Positions 61,990 to 64,000 of a DNA stretch of 64,000 nucleotides are shown one piece after another. Origin of the DNA: Podospora bellae-mahoneyi (lineage: Eukaryota > Ascomycota > Sordariomycetes > Sordariales > Podosporaceae); NCBI RefSeq assembly GCF_035222275.1, contig NW_026946359.1:6510001-6574000 (forward strand), read 5' to 3'. How positions within the stretch are numbered: position 1 is the stretch's first letter; each line of letters opens with the position of its first letter. The notes under the pieces are model-generated. The model was not told the DNA's origin. It did no database searches and saw only the letters and a list, made by a program, of their open reading frames with translations. The translations under genes were made by a program, and so were the position numbers.

Positions 61990-62808
61990 GGCTGCGGTTG
62001 GCTCGACGAGCAACGTCGATGAATCGAACGCTGTACCGATGGGGTTTATTGAAGAGTAGGTCAGGACAGACCATCCATCGGCAACCTGGTGCCACTACTG
62101 TCAAGTTGTTGCGGGGGGCATGCAGAGAAGAAAGCCCCCAGAGAAAACCAGGGATATCCGGTCAGAGTCAAAGAGAGAAAGAGCCAGCAGTGGAAGCCAC
62201 GGTCAATCTCTCTAGAACTTTTCCGAGGGAAGCAAATCTGTGCAGTGCCAGGTTCTTCACGTGGCCCTGGGCAGGTAGCAAGCAAAATGCGCTGACCTGC
62301 CAAATATTTGCAGTGCGTGGGTGGATTTGATTGCAGCTTCTGGATTTCTGGGGCAGTCGCGAACCTTGAGAAGTTGGTCCCACAGCAAGCGCGTCGTGGC
62401 GTCTGTGGAGCACTTTAAGTGGGGCAACAATTAGAACCCCTGCACAGGCTTGAGGCTTGAGTGGGTGGCTGACCTAGTGGGGTCCTTTGAACTGTCGTGC
62501 CTGTCGACATCACCGACATTTGGTTACTCCGTAGCACTTCGTCACTTCATCAGAGCGAGCACCTTGGGTTGGCTGGATGTATAAATGAATCATTGGCAAA
62601 CTATACGCTATCTGGGAGTTTGAGCCCGTCGTTTCTATACTCCCTTTAAACCGATATCATCGGCAACCTTTCGCAACTGTGAGAAGCGTCAACATGGTTG
62701 AATCAAATGCTCTCTCGCCGTTTGCCAGCTCATGAAAACCACTGTGTTAATGGCAATGCCACAATCACCCCGGACTGTGATTTAAGCGTCATGATCCATG
62801 TCGTCCTT
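61990..62808. other. Spacer with sen1 promoter
   Basis: 820 bp between the sen1 start codon and the glycosylase stop. Tandem minus-strand arrangement, so it contains the sen1 promoter and the 3' UTR of the glycosylase. No gene seen. Confidence 0.6.
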
Positions 62809-64000
62809 CTAAATCTCATCCTCATCCTCCATATCAACGTCCTGGTCCTCGTTCTCTTCCTCGTCAGCATCCTCTCCGTCATCTTCTTCCACACGATCCA
62901 TGCCTTCATCCACATTAGCATCCTCCTCCTCTTGATTGAAACCATCATCACCCTCATCCTCACCCTCATCCTCACCCTCATCCTCACCCTCATCCTCACC
63001 CTCCTCCTCCTCCTCCTCATCATCATCATCCTCATTGTTCTCGTCAATCTTCCCGTTTTCTTCGTCCTCCTCATCTTCATCCTCCTCCTCATTGGCCTTC
63101 TCCTCCTCGTCAGCCATCTGCTCTGGGCCATGCTGCTCCTCATCTTCATCGTCTGTGCCTTCATCTTCAAATTCCTCTCCCTTGACAGCAACCGAATCTT
63201 CCGAATCCTCGTCCTGCTCTGCGTTCTTTCTCATCTTTCTCGGTTTCTTGGGCGCCGGTGGCTTAGCATCGTCTTTGCTTCGATCAAGCAAATGTTCAAG
63301 CGGGCAATCGGGGGCCCCAAGCCAGTCCTTGGTGCCGGGCTTGGTGTTCTTCCTACATTTGAAGCAGGTCTGTCCATGACGAATAAATAACTGGTGTAGC
63401 CCGTATTTTAAATGGTCCGGCACCATAAAATCTCCGTGGCGAAAGACATTGTCAGGGTCAGCCTTGACTGGCGTCCAACCAAGCCAGCGGCAAAACTTAT
63501 GAACATGGGTATCGACAGCAAAGCACGGCATGCGCAGGCAAAAGAGTGAGACGCAGGCGGCTGTCTTGATGCCAATTCCAGGAAAGCTCACAAACTTTTC
63601 CATCGCTTGGTCTTTGGTCATGGCGTGCATGTAGTCGAGCGAAAGAAGATCGGGGGGAGCGCTATCCTTGTCAGTGTTTTCGGCAGTGCCAGCCTGCTTC
63701 ATGCGCTCAAGGTTCTCCTCGTACACTTTGTCCAGGATTAACTTGATGTGTTGAGCTTTCTTGGGGCCATTGCCAGAGATTCTGATCGAGTTCACCAGGG
63801 CTTGGGGCGATGAAACCCGCACCTTCTCCCAATCGATACTACCCGCACCGCTTCCCTCTGTACGAATCCCAAAATCTTTCCCCAAATTTCTGATCGCTGC
63901 ATCAGCCATGGCCATCAAAGTATTGCCGCTGATGAGTGTGCGTAAAAGAGCGTCAAGGACACAAGGTACCTCACCGCAACCAGCAATTTCCAGAGAGGCT
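62809..64000 (-). CDS. Endonuclease III-like HhH-GPD DNA glycosylase (5' end outside window)
   Basis: Base-excision repair enzyme. The frame is open to the right edge, so the N-terminus is missing; at least 396 residues are seen. Near the edge VLDALLRTLISGNT matches the first helices of the HhH-GPD fold. The helix-hairpin-helix FPGIGIKTAACV carries the Lys expected for AP-lyase activity, and FAVDTHVHKFCRWLGW carries the catalytic Asp, so both key residues are intact. The end of the catalytic domain has a Cys-rich segment (HGQTCFKCRKN...DCPLEHLL) in the place of the iron-sulphur motif of endonuclease III, but with a different spacing, so cluster binding is uncertain. The last 150 residues are an acidic tail of mostly Glu and Asp, partly made of a 12-bp repeat. 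It may be nuclear. The exact substrate cannot be told. Confidence 0.9.
   Translation of the reverse strand, partial: ASLEIAGCGEVPCVLDALLRTLISGNTLMAMADAAIRNLGKDFGIRTEGSGAGSIDWEKVRVSSPQALVNSIRISGNGPKKAQHIKLILDKVYEENLERMKQAGTAENTDKDSAPPDLLSLDYMHAMTKDQAMEKFVSFPGIGIKTAACVSLFCLRMPCFAVDTHVHKFCRWLGWTPVKADPDNVFRHGDFMVPDHLKYGLHQLFIRHGQTCFKCRKNTKPGTKDWLGAPDCPLEHLLDRSKDDAKPPAPKKPRKMRKNAEQDEDSEDSVAVKGEEFEDEGTDDEDEEQHGPEQMADEEEKANEEEDEDEEDEENGKIDENNEDDDDEEEEEEGEDEGEDEGEDEGEDEGDDGFNQEEEDANVDEGMDRVEEDDGEDADEEENEDQDVDMEDEDEI
62947..63004. repeat. 12-bp tandem repeat in glycosylase coding region
   Basis: Four to five copies of CCCTCATCCTCA (plus strand) code for repeated Gly-Glu-Asp-Glu in the acidic tail. 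Unit length is a multiple of three, so copy-number change keeps the frame. Confidence 0.9.

Overview
The window is nuclear DNA of a filamentous ascomycete, most likely a Sordariomycete of the Sordariales (inference from gene content and style). The genes carry short introns (about 45-90 bp) with GT...AG ends and CTAAC-like branch sites. Exons are GC-richer than the spacers, and the spacers are rich in simple repeats. I see no prokaryotic, plasmid or viral region, no intact transposon, no rRNA and no convincing tRNA.

Layout. 1-3.2 kb: no gene. 3.24-3.92 kb (-): a Ctr-type copper transporter. 3.9-9.9 kb: gene-poor spacer. 9.9-11.5 kb (-): a C2H2 zinc-finger regulator, isolated between two very long spacers. 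11.5-19.95 kb: gene-poor and microsatellite-rich. 19.95-21.7 kb (-) and 23.8-25.6 kb (-): malate synthase and fumarase, two malate-producing enzymes next to each other. 26.7-30.6 kb (-): a long Hsl1/Gin4-type protein kinase, divergent from SMC5 at 32.0-35.5 kb (+). 36.8-37.1 kb (+): a small, probably lipid-anchored protein. 37.55-40.45 kb (-): the XPF/Rad1 repair nuclease, divergent from a 69-residue orphan at 40.95-41.2 kb (+). 42.3-44.4 kb (+): the WASP homologue Las17. 45.3-46.0 kb (-): eIF1A, divergent from a probable mitochondrial orphan at 46.5-47.2 kb (+). 47.5-48.9 kb (+): the exomer subunit Chs5. 49.0-49.9 kb (-): a short-chain dehydrogenase. About 50.5-50.7 kb: a possible decayed reading frame. 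51.4-53.8 kb (-): an 815-residue low-complexity protein. 55.7-62.0 kb (-): the Sen1 helicase. 62.8 kb to the right edge (-): an endonuclease III-like DNA glycosylase whose 5' end lies outside the window.

Functional themes. Genome-maintenance genes are frequent (SMC5, XPF/Rad1, Sen1, HhH-GPD glycosylase), but they are interspersed with others and do not form an operon-like unit. Malate synthase and fumarase connect the glyoxylate bypass and the TCA cycle. Las17, Chs5 and the Hsl1/Gin4-like kinase belong to polarity, cell-wall trafficking and septation. Gene models below were spliced by hand, and several depend on in-frame or weak-donor introns that a plain ORF scan would miss. The most unusual items are a perfect 20-bp palindrome in the kinase/SMC5 divergent promoter, two full TGACGTCA sites upstream of the small lipid-anchor gene, an intron that splits the last zinc finger of the C2H2 regulator, and the decayed frame near 50.6 kb.
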